Shown: positions 24,601-36,140, counted from the stretch's first letter. The stretch is DNA of 64,000 bases from Diploscapter coronatus (GCA_964036155.1 OZ038422.1:7959201-8023200); one strand, 5' to 3'. The notes: generated by a model from the letters alone, not told the origin. Program-made: numbers and translations.

Positions 24601-26513
24601 ACCTGGAAATTAATGATCTAGATACCTAGGAAGTTACGAAATAATGTACAAAAAAGAAAGCATTCTACCCTATGCTATTTCATTAGTCACTAGTTTTTGA
24701 AACTAAATGAGCTAATTGGGAATTGTTTCAATTAATTTAATCCAATTTTTTGTAGATCAATTGATTTTCAGGTTTCGGTGGGAGTTGCTTCCAGAAAGAT
24801 GTTCTGTCGCTAGTCTACCTCTGTGAAACTCTCAATTTACATCAAGCTGCAGAATATTGGATGGGAGTTAGTATTTTATGCCAACATATCAGCAATGTGT
24901 TCATCGATTTAAATTTCTTCAAATTTTTGCATAGGTAATTGAAATCAACAACTGGCAGCGCCGTCGGTTCGCAGACAACATCATCGCTGAATTGTTCAAC
25001 ACGGTCACTGACAAACGAATCGCCATTTTCGGATTCGCCTTTAAGGCAAGCAAAGCTCATGTTTATCTGGAATTTATTAGTAGAATCAAGGAATTATTGA
25101 AACCAGCGTTATAAATATGTAGCACATTTCCAGAAGAACACAGGCGACACTCGTGAATCTTCGTCGATTTACGTGTCTTCTTATCTGCTTGAAGAACGAG
25201 CAAAATTGGCGATTTTCGATCCGAAAGTTACAAAGAAACAAATCAAATCGGATTTGGAAAACCACGTTGATAAGCAAATTGGTTAGTGAATTTTCTTCTC
25301 AAAAGTAGAAGAATAAAGCTGAGCTCATCTTGTGTTTGCACAAAGAGAGTTTATTGTTGAAATGTTCATGGCTTGAAAAAATTCATCTAGATGTTGCAAG
25401 GATACAAATTTACAGCGAATTTGATAAGATATCAATCGATAATTAAAAATTTGAATTAGCATTATTTTAGTGGAAAATATGGTGACAATTTGCTCTGATC
25501 CTTACGAGGCAGCTGCGGGTGCTTACGCGATTGTTGTTCTCACGGAATGGGATGAATTCAAGGTTATCAAATTGCACATATTTCAATTAAAAAGAGTGAA
25601 ATCAATATTTGTAGAACTTGGATTATCGTAGAATTTATGATTCGATGCAGCCATCTGCAGCCATTTTCGACGGTCGTCTCATTCTCGACCATCAGTTGCT
25701 CCAAAAGATCGGATTCAGAACTTTTGTTATTGGGACTGCACCTGATCAGGTATGACTTATTTCCCAGAACGGAGATCGAAAAAAGGAAGAAAGTGATCGA
25801 GAAAATCTGCGTCTCTCATGTTCTCATGTATTTTTCTTTCTTTTTACCTTTTCAGAAAGAGCCGTTTTTCTTGTTTTCGTTCGGCCTCTTGAATAAGACA
25901 GTGGGACGGTGTCTTGAAAAAGACGATGAGCAGGCATCTCAGTAGCGGGTTAGGAGTATAGGCTGGGGTAGGGTGTGTAGAGTGTCAAAACGATCAGCAT
26001 GTCGGTAGGAGCACAATGAGACTCTACACACCCTATCCAACCTATACCCCTAGCCCGCTACCGAGATGCCTGTCCATCGTCTTATTCAAGAGGCCCTGTC
26101 GTCCTCCATGTTTTTGGAGAACAAACCATAGACATTTTTTATCTATTTTTCACTCAGGATCGATATAACTTAATTGGCATTTTGTAAAACTCATAAAATC
26201 GTGACAAGCGAAATATTGCGATAGGAAAACTTCTAGTTTGCCTAACCCTTCACCCATCAAGTATTATCAAACAATGCAACGATTTCATGAGATTTACAGA
26301 TGACCATTGAATTGTGTAAAAATATCATTTTAAAAATTTACTTCGAAACCGTTTTAGACTTGTAACTCCTTCGGTTCTTCGGAGTACAACCATAACGGAA
26401 AATACAATTCTAAATGTTTCGACGTTGGCGATGATCTGACAAGAAGAAAATCACAGTTTCTTGAGAAGATCAATATTGTAATGAATCACAGCGGAAGAAA
26501 TAGTATTTCCTAA
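21623..26513 (+). CDS. sqv-4: UDP-glucose 6-dehydrogenase
   Basis: About fifteen exons give a 518-residue protein closely matching metazoan UGDH. It oxidises UDP-glucose twice with NAD+ to UDP-glucuronate, the donor for chondroitin and heparan sulfate. A 12-base first exon (MLSK) precedes the Rossmann motif [11 protein letters not shown]. Other hallmarks are [43 protein letters not shown], the hexamer/active-site region [10 protein letters not shown], the catalytic cysteine in [10 protein letters not shown] (Cys279) and [15 protein letters not shown]. The intron after FGFAFK starts with GC (25046), a clear GC-AG intron. The last exon (about 26358-26513) begins [11 protein letters not shown], loosely like the usual NLFG end, but continues for ~40 further residues not typical of the family. 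Intron 2 and the last intron hold hairpin repeats. Cytosolic enzyme upstream of proteoglycan synthesis; in C. elegans needed for vulval morphogenesis and embryogenesis. Confidence 0.93.
22788..22906. repeat. Hairpin MITE in sqv-4 intron 2
   Basis: TGTTACGAAAGACCGCAACT at the left end pairs with AAGTTGCGATCCTTCGTAACA at the right end with two or three mismatches; the interior has a second imperfect stem (CTGAAAGAG with CTCTTTCAAG). Related sequence occurs at 19195-19310 and, more distantly, 23003-23122. Confidence 0.6.
23003..23122. repeat. Second, diverged hairpin repeat in sqv-4 intron 2
   Basis: ATTCCGAAAGTTTGCAGTTT near the left end pairs imperfectly with AAACTGAGAACTTTCG near the right end, with ACTTTTCTCAC-type sequence in between. 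It ends about 35 bases before the acceptor of sqv-4 exon 3. Confidence 0.4.
25882..26096. repeat. Large imperfect inverted repeat in the last sqv-4 intron
   Basis: The left arm (about 25913-25983: GACGATGAGCAGGCATCTCA...GTAGCGGG...GGGTGTGTAGAGT) is the near reverse complement of the right arm (about 26021-26096: ACTCTACACACCCTATCC...CCCGCTACCGAGATGCCTG). Outer CCTCTTGAATAAGAC / GTCTTATTCAAGAGG also pair. The loop is about 37 bases. It would form a strong stem in the sqv-4 pre-mRNA. Confidence 0.65.
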
Positions 26514-27520
26514 TATGTCTAATGAAAATAAAATTAACCAGATGAATTTTGGAAGTTGCACCTTAGAGTTTCCTTACTATTCTGTATTGTGTGAATAAAC
26601 GATTTCAAGCTAATCAACATGGCTAAACACTAGTGTTCGTATTAATGTCCTATAATTAGAGAGGCCAAATGATCTTTCAAAATAGGCTGAATTGGGTAAA
26701 TTTGGTATCAATGTGATAACCGAGGTCGTGAATAACTCAAAGCTTTTTAGATTTTTAAAAAATGGTTATCACCATGAGAATCAGCGTGAAAAACTGAACA
26801 TATGTGAAAATCAGCCAAATCGACAGACTCCTGGAAACAACCCCTTTGCTAAGACTTTGGTTTTTCCTAATATTCACTCTTAAGTATGAAGAGCAAAAAG
26901 CGATAATGCAATTCTATTTTCCACCATAAAAGAACTTCAAAGAACCGTGAAAAAATAAATGAAAGTGAAAACTCAGTTTGAATAATGAATTCGCAATGCA
27001 TGCCGCGACGTGAGGGGGAAGCGTGCTGTTCGCACCTTCCCTGTTGCGAAGGGCACTCGCAACTCCCAACTCCATTACAATGGATAATACCGTCAGTTTC
27101 TTTATTTTTTTTATCGAAATGTGTTTTTTATTAATGTTCGCAATGTGTGTTATTGATTTTTAATGTTTTGTTTCTTGTAAAAGTCGTCATTTTCGATAAT
27201 TTCTAAGATTTGCGAAATAGAAAAATCTCATTCTAATTAAAAGTGCCAAATAGTAAAATAATCAACTTTTATTTTCAAAAATTAACAAATTCAATATTTT
27301 TCAGTGAATTTAGGGGAAATGATGTAATAGAGGCAAGCAACTTGACAAAACAACCGCCAGCCGGAGGTTGGCGCCTAAAACAACGAGCGAGCGGGGAGTT
27401 CTAGTTTCGTTTAAAATAATTCGATTAGGACGTTATTACTCCAGTTTTATTTGGAAATATTTTCAATGGCTGCCACATATATCTAAAGTAAAACATTTAT
27501 TTAAATCATAGTTTCCACTT
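26514..27520. other. Intergenic between convergent sqv-4 and GT11 gene, with a repeat fragment
   Basis: About 26750-26883 is a detached piece of the 41.6-43.7 kb foldback element: it shares GAGAATCAGCGTGAAAAACT, AAAATCAGCCAAATCGAC and AAGACTTTGGTTTTTCCTAA-like blocks with 43520-43640. A GC-richer patch at 27000-27070 has no recognised identity. No gene seen. Confidence 0.5.
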
Positions 27521-30148
27521 TTACCTATGAAATCCTTTAACTACTAGGAAAGCGTCCCAAATATTTTCATCATAGAATACTTGTGATTGATTCTTGCTCA
27601 TAAATGCTAACATCCATCCAGAACTCGATTCAGGAACGGTCATTAGAAAAGAAGTGCAGATTTCCGAGGAAATATAGAAATCTGTTCCAAAATCTTGATT
27701 TGTGCTAATTATTGCAGTTACCTAAAATAAAAGTATGATATATTTAAGTCAAAATTAAGATGCAATAAATTATAATTCTTTTGATTTTCGTATTTCAAGA
27801 TTAAATAGAACCTATCCGGGTCTCGGTGGTCATAAAACACGCACTCTCAAAGCTCGTTAGATCGATTTTACATTGATAATATGCTAATTTGTGGTAAAAA
27901 CTGCTTTTCTTATATAATGGATAATTTTGAATGCAAAATTAGCTAATTAGACTTGAATTGAAATTGAATAAGAAGCAACATCTTCTAGATGAATTGGTAA
28001 TTATCAAAAATGGTGAATGAGGGAGTTGTTTGTCATTGATTGTTTTAAAATTGGGTTGGTTTAAAACTTTTATGAGGTTCATTTTGAATAATGAGACTGC
28101 CTTTTATTCGATTTTTATCGAGATGAAACTAACGAAAAATACAAAAGTTAGCGTCTATGCTAATTAAAAAGATTAAATCGCGATAAAAAATAATTCGTTG
28201 CACATCGGGTCACTGTTACCTTTCGAACCATGTATAATTTGTGGGGGTTTCCTTGCTCAGATACAAAAAATCTAAGCTCGGACAGATAAACACATTTAGC
28301 AATTCTACTAAAAAAGGAGAGATTAGGAAAGTTGAATTAGAATTCTATAAATTTATAATTTGCTAACATTCTTATGGTTTTTGTTGACTATATCGGATAC
28401 ATTTTTCATGAATAAGTGATCATCTCCAAATATCAGCACATTTGCAACGTTCTGAATGAAATTTGAAAGAATACTAATACTTAAATAGTTCATAAATAAA
28501 ATTATATTACCAATTTCTTGACGAGAAAGTCTATAGCTGAAATTGTGAAATCCAATTCAGATGGGTATGGATGATCAGTTCTTCTTATATGTACACACAA
28601 ATGATCAGCCGAAGTATTTCTAAAATATCAATTAATGAATTATTCATATTTTTCAATTATTTTAGTTTACAGTTTCATATCTTTTATGGTCAATTGTCCC
28701 TTTTTGGTTATGCTTTTACTAAATTCGAAGTAGGGAATAAGTTCGTCGATGTATTCTTCGAAGTAACGCGCATTCAACATGTACGTTTGGAGTAGATTGA
28801 GATGATTCTCTTTTCTCGATAGAAGCCGTCTAAATTTGAAGTATCTTCACATTCTGTAAAAAAGGAACCACCTCTTGGGGTCTTCATAAGTGCAACACCA
28901 TTGTCGTCCTTTATTAAATGCGAAGTCAACTACATTCTTGTCCATAGCAGGAATAGGAACGTCATTCTGAATTGTCGTTGATTGTAGAGAAAGTCGATAT
29001 TCATGCAGCAACAATTAGAAATCGAATTTATAGTGAAATAGTGAATCGCGCAGAAGAGAAACGAGACGAATAGCGTAATTTTTGAATATCGACGTCCCCT
29101 CCAATCAATAATAGAAAGTTTTATGCTTATATTTGTATCTTCGTTTCGAAAAAATTGAACTCGAACTCAGCTTTAACTCGCGGCGAGTTCGAGTTCGTAC
29201 AGCCCTGTTCATAACCATAACTCTGCCTTCGCATAGAGAATATAGCTTGTGCCCTCTAGGTACCACCCCAAACTCGCTTCTTACGAGTAACATATCTTAT
29301 AAGTTCGTACATTTGTGATAATAATCTTCTCCATTTTGGGGAATATTGATGTTATCCTGCGAAGTTGCGCTATATCAGCACCACCGCATTGCTTTCCAAT
29401 GCGAATGACATGCACTCTGTTGATGGATCTTCCGATTCCGTAACCTGCCATTATTCGAAATAGATGATTACCCATTTGATCGCAGCATGAACCAAGTGAA
29501 AATGTCCTGCAAGAGTATTTCGCTAACCATAAACAGAATGTTTCTTTGAAAGAAATCCAAAATGCGAAAGCTATATATTGTTTAGGAAATTTAAACATTG
29601 TGAATTATAATCACATTTTTAAAAGAGTCTTTGTAACTTTCGAATATTCTAAGGAAGGAGTCGGGCTAAAGATTCGAGGATTACAGACTCACTTTCAAAT
29701 GTTTAGGTTAGTATGTTGGTAAATTTGTTCTTATACCTTATACGGAGTTTTAATGAGAAAAATTTCAGATCTCATACTCTGTTCGGACTTTTAAATACTC
29801 AGAATCCGACTGTTCAGGGATGCCAAAAGGTACCGAAAGTCGTACTTGTACCCTACCTGTTGACATCCCTGAGACTGTTTGCGATGCAGTAAAATGACGC
29901 ACCATACCACACTAAAAGCAAAATTTACTGCACCGCGCCGCAAACAGCCTTGCTCGAAATTTTTGAATCCTTCAAACTATTTGCGAATGTTGAAATGTTG
30001 ATAAATAAAAAACATCCTACTTTATAGGTTTAGTGGAATTAGATCGGATAACATTAGTATCTATAGATTGATTGAATTTCTTTGCAACAAATAGATAGAT
30101 TATCAAGGATATAATTAGCAATATTGTGAAAATCTTATAGATTCTCAT
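27521..30148 (-). CDS. GT11-family (alpha-1,2-fucosyltransferase-like) protein, divergent
   Basis: Seven exons on the minus strand, first exon 30021-30148 and second 29311-29506, give ~323 residues. The N-terminus is a type II anchor (MRIYKIFTILLIISLIIYLF). Next comes a degenerate form of the GT11 nucleotide-binding start, GSCCDQMGNHLFRIMAGYGIGR, where family members and the neighbour at 58795 have GGLGNQLF. Family landmarks follow in order: WCCTYED, LQTYMLNARYFEE, CVHIRRTDH (usual HxRRGDF) near 203, VLIFGDD, EICTSFLMT and SSSGWMLAFMSKNQSQVFYD. It ends at TAA 27521-27523. The glycine-rich loop and the Gly-Asp of the RRGD motif are altered, so activity on GDP-fucose is uncertain. The intron between VNKNHKN and VTAIIS (about 27730-28345) contains a dispersed repeat. 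Golgi location is inferred from the anchor. Confidence 0.7.
28193..28292. repeat. Dispersed repeat, copy 2, in an intron of the GT11 gene
   Basis: Reverse complement of the repeat at 20474-20582: it reads TTTATCTGTCCGAGC..., CCCCCACAAATTATACATGG..., GACCCGATGTGCAA on the minus strand. The TGTC tandem units of copy 1 are absent. Confidence 0.5.
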
Positions 30149-30293
30149 TCCTAAACCTCAATAACTGTTGAAAGGAAGTGTGTGCCTTACAAACTTATCT
30201 TTCCGAACCAAGCCAAGTGCATTCTAAATTGATTTGATGGAATACACTAGGATTAGTCTAAAATGGTAAACCTTACGTCATAGCTCACTTCTT

Positions 30294-30900
30294 GGCCCGT
30301 ACTAAAGTCCCCCCTCACGTGAACCTCACGCAAACTAAACCAGTTTTAACGCGAGGTTCACATGACCTCGAGAAATTTCAAAGAGTTAATAATTGCTTTT
30401 TGACTAATTTACTCAGTCGGAAATGTGTTTAGTGTGGATTCTTCAATTTTTACATATTTTAAATAAATTTTCATCGATTAATTGGATTTTTTACGACCCA
30501 GCAAAATTGGATAGTTAAAACACGGTAGGGAAATGCTCCCGTTTTGCACACCATTTCTCTTGGCTGCGAAATCGCAAAAAAAATGCATCTTTAATTACAT
30601 GAGATTCGTGAAATTCAATCATTTCGTAGATAAAAATTAATCAATTTTGATTGAAAAAAGCTTTATTTAATTATTTAAAAGGAAGATAAAACAGCAAAAC
30701 TCTATGTCTGCTCAACAATCAATTTCAACAACAAATAAAATTGGCAATCTTAACGAAAATTAAATAAGACTAATGAAAAAACTAGTAAAATTTGATGGGA
30801 AAAGATTAGAAATCACCAGGGTCACTTCTGAAAACGAGAGCCAATTAAAATCCGTGAACGACGTTGTACTCTCTAGATCCACACCGCATTGTTGCTGCAA

Positions 30901-30932
<32 letters not shown>

Positions 30933-32579
30933 CAAGTAATTTAAAAGTGGATTTTTAAAGAAAATAAGCTTTTGTTTTAGAAAATTGAGTGAATTTTAAA
31001 GAAATAACTTTCAAGGTTTTTTTTTTCAATTTTTCAATTAGAAAAATGAGCGGATTGATACACAAAAAATAATTTCAATGTGTGAATTTTCCAGAAATTT
31101 AAAATTTTTCAATTGAAAATTATCTATAGAAATTTTCTGAAAGGGGCAATCGCTAAAATTTTTTGCATTTATCAGCAAAAGTACGAATTTGATTTTTTTT
31201 ATGTAACAAATATAAAGTTTCCTCACATTTTCCTTGCGACTGTTCTGTCGAGTAGTGATGATGCTGGTAGATTCTCTCGCCGAACAGAATGCCTCAAAGT
31301 GGGGGTTTCTTGACAGCGTTTTCTGCCTGCAAAAAATCGATAAAAATTAAATTAGGATCTTTCATAAAATGTCTAAATAAAGATTTAAATTTTTTAACAA
31401 CTAATTCAGAAAAAAGCCTAAATTTTCACAAGTTCATAGAAATAACAGGATTTTTCTTCGAAAAATTAAAAAGAAAAATTGTACCTGAAGCCGTTCTGGA
31501 CCTGACCTCCACTTTTGCCGGATCTAGGGGCTCTGCGCAGAGCCCGCCTATTAAAGAGCCAATCAAAGTGTCACTGATGATATCGATCGGCATGTTCTGC
31601 TCTTTCAACACACCGACGTGCGAGGCTGAAAATTAAAAATTTAAGATTACTGTTATTTTTGAATTCTAAAAATTGAAATATATCTTTTAGAATATTAAAA
31701 ACAGTGGTAGAATGCTTGAATTTTAGAAAATAGTCAATTTGAAGGCTAAAATGGGCTCCTTGTAATTACCACCCTTTTTTCTTTTCGTTATACCATTTTG
31801 TAGTATAAAAGGATCGTGATAGTAAGAGGGCGGCAAATACAGCGAGCCCTATAAATTTGTAAAGCTTATAAAACTTTTCCACTATAATTTTTATAGTAAT
31901 TTAAAAAATCACCATAATTTTTTCCTGGAAGTCTTACAGCCTTTTCGCATCCATTGGAGCATCCTTTGATGTACCCTAAAAATGCAAAAATTACATAAAT
32001 AGTAACAAAAATAAAATTAAATATTTACCGAAATTTCGAAGAAACATTGAAAATAAATTAATAAAGTTTAAAAGTAAAAAAATTCAAATTACGAAAATCA
32101 ACGATAAACCGTGAATTTGTAGATCGGTGAAATAAAAATGACGAGAATAGTTGTCTCTGAAATACAAAAGTAGTTCACGCGAGGTCATGGGAACTTAGAG
32201 GGGAGCTATTTTGAAAAAGATCCGCTCTAAATTCACACGAGCTGCACTCCTTTTCCACATTCTCTAGTTCACGCGAAGTTAGGTCGCGTGATGTTTTGAG
32301 GTCAAATGAACTTCGCGCGAACCTCGTATGAACTATCGCGTCACCTCGCATGAACCTAATTATACAGTAATTGGGCAATTATTTAGTCGGTAATTTTTTA
32401 CATGAAATTGTAGAGGGAGTTAACACCAACGGGCTCCATGTAATTGTTCCCAGTTTACTATCACTTTTCTTTATGGTTTTTTGATTCGCGTGAGCCTCAA
32501 TTTTTTCATAGCTCAGATGAACTTCGTATGAATCTCGTGTGAAGTTGAAAGGTCACGCGAGGGGACTTTAGTACGGGCC
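30294..32579. mobile_element. 2.3-kb element with perfect 19-bp terminal inverted repeats
   Basis: GGCCCGTACTAAAGTCCCC begins at 30294 and its exact reverse complement ends at 32579. Subterminal regions on both sides repeat GTTCACGCGAGGT-like blocks in both orientations (30310-30370 and about 32165-32570). The interior contains an A27 run (30906-30932) and a four-exon minus-strand gene (30873-31962). No transposase motif was found. Flanks are CTTCTT on the left and CTTGTT on the right, so any target duplication is short or decayed. Confidence 0.6.
30873..31962 (-). CDS. Uncharacterised 95-residue protein inside a TIR element
   Basis: Four minus-strand exons (31938-31962 coding part, 31485-31625, 31227-31326, 30873-30894) have matching splice phases (1, 1, 2) and good GT-AG sites, and read through to a TAG. 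The product is basic, with a hydrophobic patch IGSLIGGLCAEPLDP, an Arg-rich centre (VRSRTASGRKRC, LRHSVRREN) and an end RTVARKINNAVWI. RRxS-like sites suggest kinase targets, but no domain is recognised. The start ATG lies inside the first exon seen, which begins after an acceptor, so further upstream exons are possible. The alternative frame of the first exon reads GCSNGCEKA. Exons are clearly GC-richer than the introns, which supports coding. Confidence 0.45.
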
Positions 32580-32595
32580 CTTGTTAGAAGTTTAT

Positions 32596-32903
32596 CATCA
32601 ACTTTTTGAGAAAATGGAAATGACCTGGCGCCGAAAATTCGTCTATGGGGAAAGTGACCTTACTAGTACTTTCGAGTATGGAGAACCCGAATATCGAGGT
32701 TCCAACCTGCGTTTAACTAGTTTCATAGAGAAAATCCGTATTTTTAGTTTTTTTTTTTCGGATTTTTCTCTATGAAATTAGCTAAACGCAGGTTGGAACC
32801 TCGATATTCAGGTTCTCCATACTCGAAAGTACTAGTAAGGTCACTTTCCCCATAGACGAATTTTCGGCGCCAGATCACTCTCCATTTTCTCAAAAAGTTG
32901 ATG
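32596..32903. repeat. Near-perfect palindrome, ~144-bp arms, 20-bp loop
   Basis: The left arm 32596-32738 and right arm 32759-32903 are reverse complements with only a few mismatches (for example GGAAATGACCTGGCGCC against GGCGCCAGATCACTCTCC). The T-rich loop is about 20 bases. Both arms can encode the same ~45-residue peptide on opposite strands, a simple consequence of the symmetry. It lies 16 bases beyond the 2.3-kb TIR element. Probably a foldback transposable element. Confidence 0.85.
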
Positions 32904-33134
32904 TTATGTTTAAAATTCAAGTATGTGAACTTACTCGTTTTCGGATTAACACTTATATATAATTTCATAAGGAAAAGCGCCTAAAAATCAATTTAAAAGA
33001 AACCTGTTCCGATAGAATAGTCGATTCGGATACGTAGAACGCGAATTGGAAGTTCATTTTAAAAATTCTAGTAAGCTCAGGAAAACCTCGAGAGGTTAAA
33101 CAAATTTTCCGGCGGAAGAGTAATCTATAGGTAG

Positions 33135-33275
33135 GGGCAGTCAGCCCTCTTCACTAGATACAGATGTTGGCAATTTCAGATTTTCCAAGATTACTTAGTT
33201 ACTAATCACTATTTTGCAAGGGGTTTATACAATTCGATCCTCCTCTTTCACGTGGTGATATTGATTTTTCTGGAA
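33135..33275. repeat. Dispersed repeat, inverted partner of about 63885-63990
   Basis: TTAGTTACTAATC..., TACAATTCGATCC... and CTCTTTCACGTGGTGATATTG match the reverse complement of the last ~100 bases of the window in the same order. Confidence 0.5.
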
Positions 33276-35965
33276 GTCTGCAATTGCAACACGGCCCGTC
33301 AAGTGGTATATAGGAATGCATTTACTCTAGCCTTTTTCGCTAATACTCTCAATTCCCTCCCCATCGCGCGCCGCCACTGAGCGAAAAAGAGTGAAGAGGC
33401 GAAAAGAGCGAGAAGAAAAAGAGGCAAAGAGCAATGGAAAAAAGGATTATGTTAAATAAAATAAATATTTTCAAGCTCGGAAAAATGTTACAAAAGCGAT
33501 TCAACCAACCATCGATATTTCTAATGAAATCTTTTTTAAAGATATTTTGCAGGTATAATACCTATAATTTTAAATATTCAGATATAATTAAAACTAGCAA
33601 GCATTTGTTCACTTAGAATAAGTCAACTATTCGAAAAGCTACCGTATGATAAAACAACTAGCTAATTGTTCAACTAGGATAAAATTGGAATGCTGATACT
33701 TGTATGCGTTTAATATATCACAAAACGATAAGAGATCAACTTATTTTTAGCACTAAAATGTCACGAAATTTACCTGTACTGATAGAAATGATTACTGATA
33801 ATAACAAAATTAAAATGACATAGGCGATTTTGAAAGTATCGTATGATTAAAACCAATGGAAAAAGTTCGTTACTTAGGAGGCCACGTTATCTGGGTCCCC
33901 GGGGGCAAGACGAGAGAGCGCTTTAAGAGATATTGGAAATAAGTAATCGATAATCAATCGTTCAAACAGAATTTCGAGAAAAAACATCAGAAAATTAAAT
34001 TTGAAAAAGAAATCAGCAAGAAATGATGAAGAATTTTCGAAAATCGCGCAAACAAAAGGATTCAACTCGCTTCAACCTCACTCAAATGTCATGAATAGTA
34101 GCTCAAAATATTCCTGAGATCTATCCTCACAAAACCTCGTCGGTAAAAATTTGATTAAATAACCCTAATTAAAGTAATTAACGAAAAAGAGCGTGAAAAA
34201 TGAAGAGAAAATTGAAAATTCAAAGGATGAACAATGAGTACATGTAAAGCGAGTGCGTGCTCAAAACGAATATTCCACTTTCCTTTACTCTGACGGGCCG
34301 TGCATTGGGCGTCAAATGTGATGAAAACTAAAGAATCGAAAAATCGAATGTAAAATGTCAAAACTTAGTGAAGCGCTTGATTTTTTTTGTATAAATGGAT
34401 AAAATAGGTTATAATTCATCGATTTATATTAATTTGGTCAAAATTCGTGATGACCGAAAAAGATATAAAAATGATATATGCAATTCACAGTATTGCATGC
34501 ACCATTTTGGAAAAGGGAAATATAGGAGAAAAGGGATTCGTTGGATTTATTGCGTTCTCGGCACTAATTTGTGATACTTAGTTTATAAAAATAAAATCTT
34601 TAAAAATAAAAAAAAAATTTTCAAAAATTATCAATTTATTCGTTTGCTCCTTCCCCATTCCTCTTGTTCTTTCGTCTGCGCCCTTCCATTTTCTTTTATT
34701 TCCCGCGTCGCGGCGCCTCTCATTCCGCAAGGATGTACGAAGTTCAAAGAGTTGTTGACTCGGGCTGCAAACTTTTCCGAGGCGAACTCGACTCGAACTC
34801 TGCATTTTACAGCAGCATTCTATCGTTGAAAGTGTTGTTATTTTGCACGAAAATTTATTCGAAAGAAACAACAAGTTTATCAAAATACAAAGAAAAAAAT
34901 CTGGAGAAAAGTAGTGATTGTCGTAGGCTAAAGATTATTTACAATTAGACAGTTATGTGAAGACATATAGCTTTTGATTTTCCATTCTATTTTTGTTACT
35001 ATTTCACTACCAGGGATATGCGTGAGTCCTTTAGAGAAAAAAGCGCGACGAAACTTAAAAATTATTTTGACGCGACACGATGTATTTATCCTCATATAAT
35101 ATTTTTTCTTAACTTATTGATGCTCCATATAACTTCAAATTTAGCCTAGATAATACTGAGGTTATGAACTTCAAGATATGTAAGTTTAGGCCCAATAAAA
35201 AATTCCATACGGAATATCAGGCTCAGATTTTTTATGGACTATTTGAGATATTGCATTTTTCGGCTCTTTTTAATATCATGGAATGCGAATTTTATTCGCA
35301 TGTTTTATATAAATCGCAGATAATTCTGGATTTCTTGACAAATCAACTCCCAAATGGGTGCAGAATTCGTGAATGTATAATTATTTCAATCGCTCTTTAG
35401 TTTTGGTGCCAGCGGTGCCCTTGAACTTAAGTTACCTATGGCACGCAGCCCTTCTTGGCGCCGAAGCAATCTCCTACTTCCAAATATCGCTATGACTCGA
35501 GTTTTTTAATTGAAATTAGTGTTAACTGACCCAGAGAATATAATCCACTAGGATTTATTGATTGGCTATGAGCACTTTCCAGAAAAAAATTAGCCAAACA
35601 TATTGGCAATTTTTGCGTTATAACGTTAACAGTTGCAGTATCGCATCAAAAATTTTAATTCATCTACGGTAAGCGTTTTTCCTGGGAAGTTTTTTCTTGA
35701 ATCTATGACACATTAGGTCTAATAAATTCAAAAATATAACAAAAATTAATATAGAGCCTTTCATTATAAAATTACTCCTGCTTGAAAATGCGTTGCCATA
35801 ATTGTGTGCCACCCTGTAATCACAGATCAAAATTATCCACAAAATAGCTATGAAAACATGATTCCCCTGTAATTGTGCAATTAATTAAACATAAATATTT
35901 TATTTGCTTATCGAAAATGTATTTCTTTCTGAATTCCTTTCGCCCATTTTCGAATTTCGAAGGAA

Positions 35966-36140
35966 AGAGCAATCAGACGGGCTGGTATTTAGTGGAAAGT
36001 CGAAAACAGAGAATTTTATGATTCGAAGGCAAATGAACAAATATGTCAATTCATGTGATCATGCTTTCGACTGAAAATTCAATAGAAGAAATTAATTCTG
36101 TTATTTTTTATTGGGGGGATTTTAACAATTTGAAGAAAAT
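35966..36140. repeat. Copy of GT11 3'-flank sequence, inverted relative to 60987-61165
   Basis: Blocks TTTAGTGGAAAG, AAATGAACAAATATGTC, CATGCTTTCGACTGAAAATT and CTGTTATTTTTTATT match the reverse complement of the sequence starting about 40 bases beyond the second GT11 stop codon. Identity is roughly 75-80 percent by eye. Confidence 0.55.

Noticed and set aside
32581..32968. Two frames encoding the same peptide on opposite strands
   Set aside because: They are a consequence of the palindrome at 32596-32903, not a gene pair.
34578..34948. Overlapping open frames on both strands
   Set aside because: The sequence contains skewed, repeat-like patches (GAACTCGACTCGAACTC) and no consistent exon structure.
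35164..35400. 78-codon plus-strand frame
   Set aside because: Low-complexity AT-rich codons, no splice sites or motifs.
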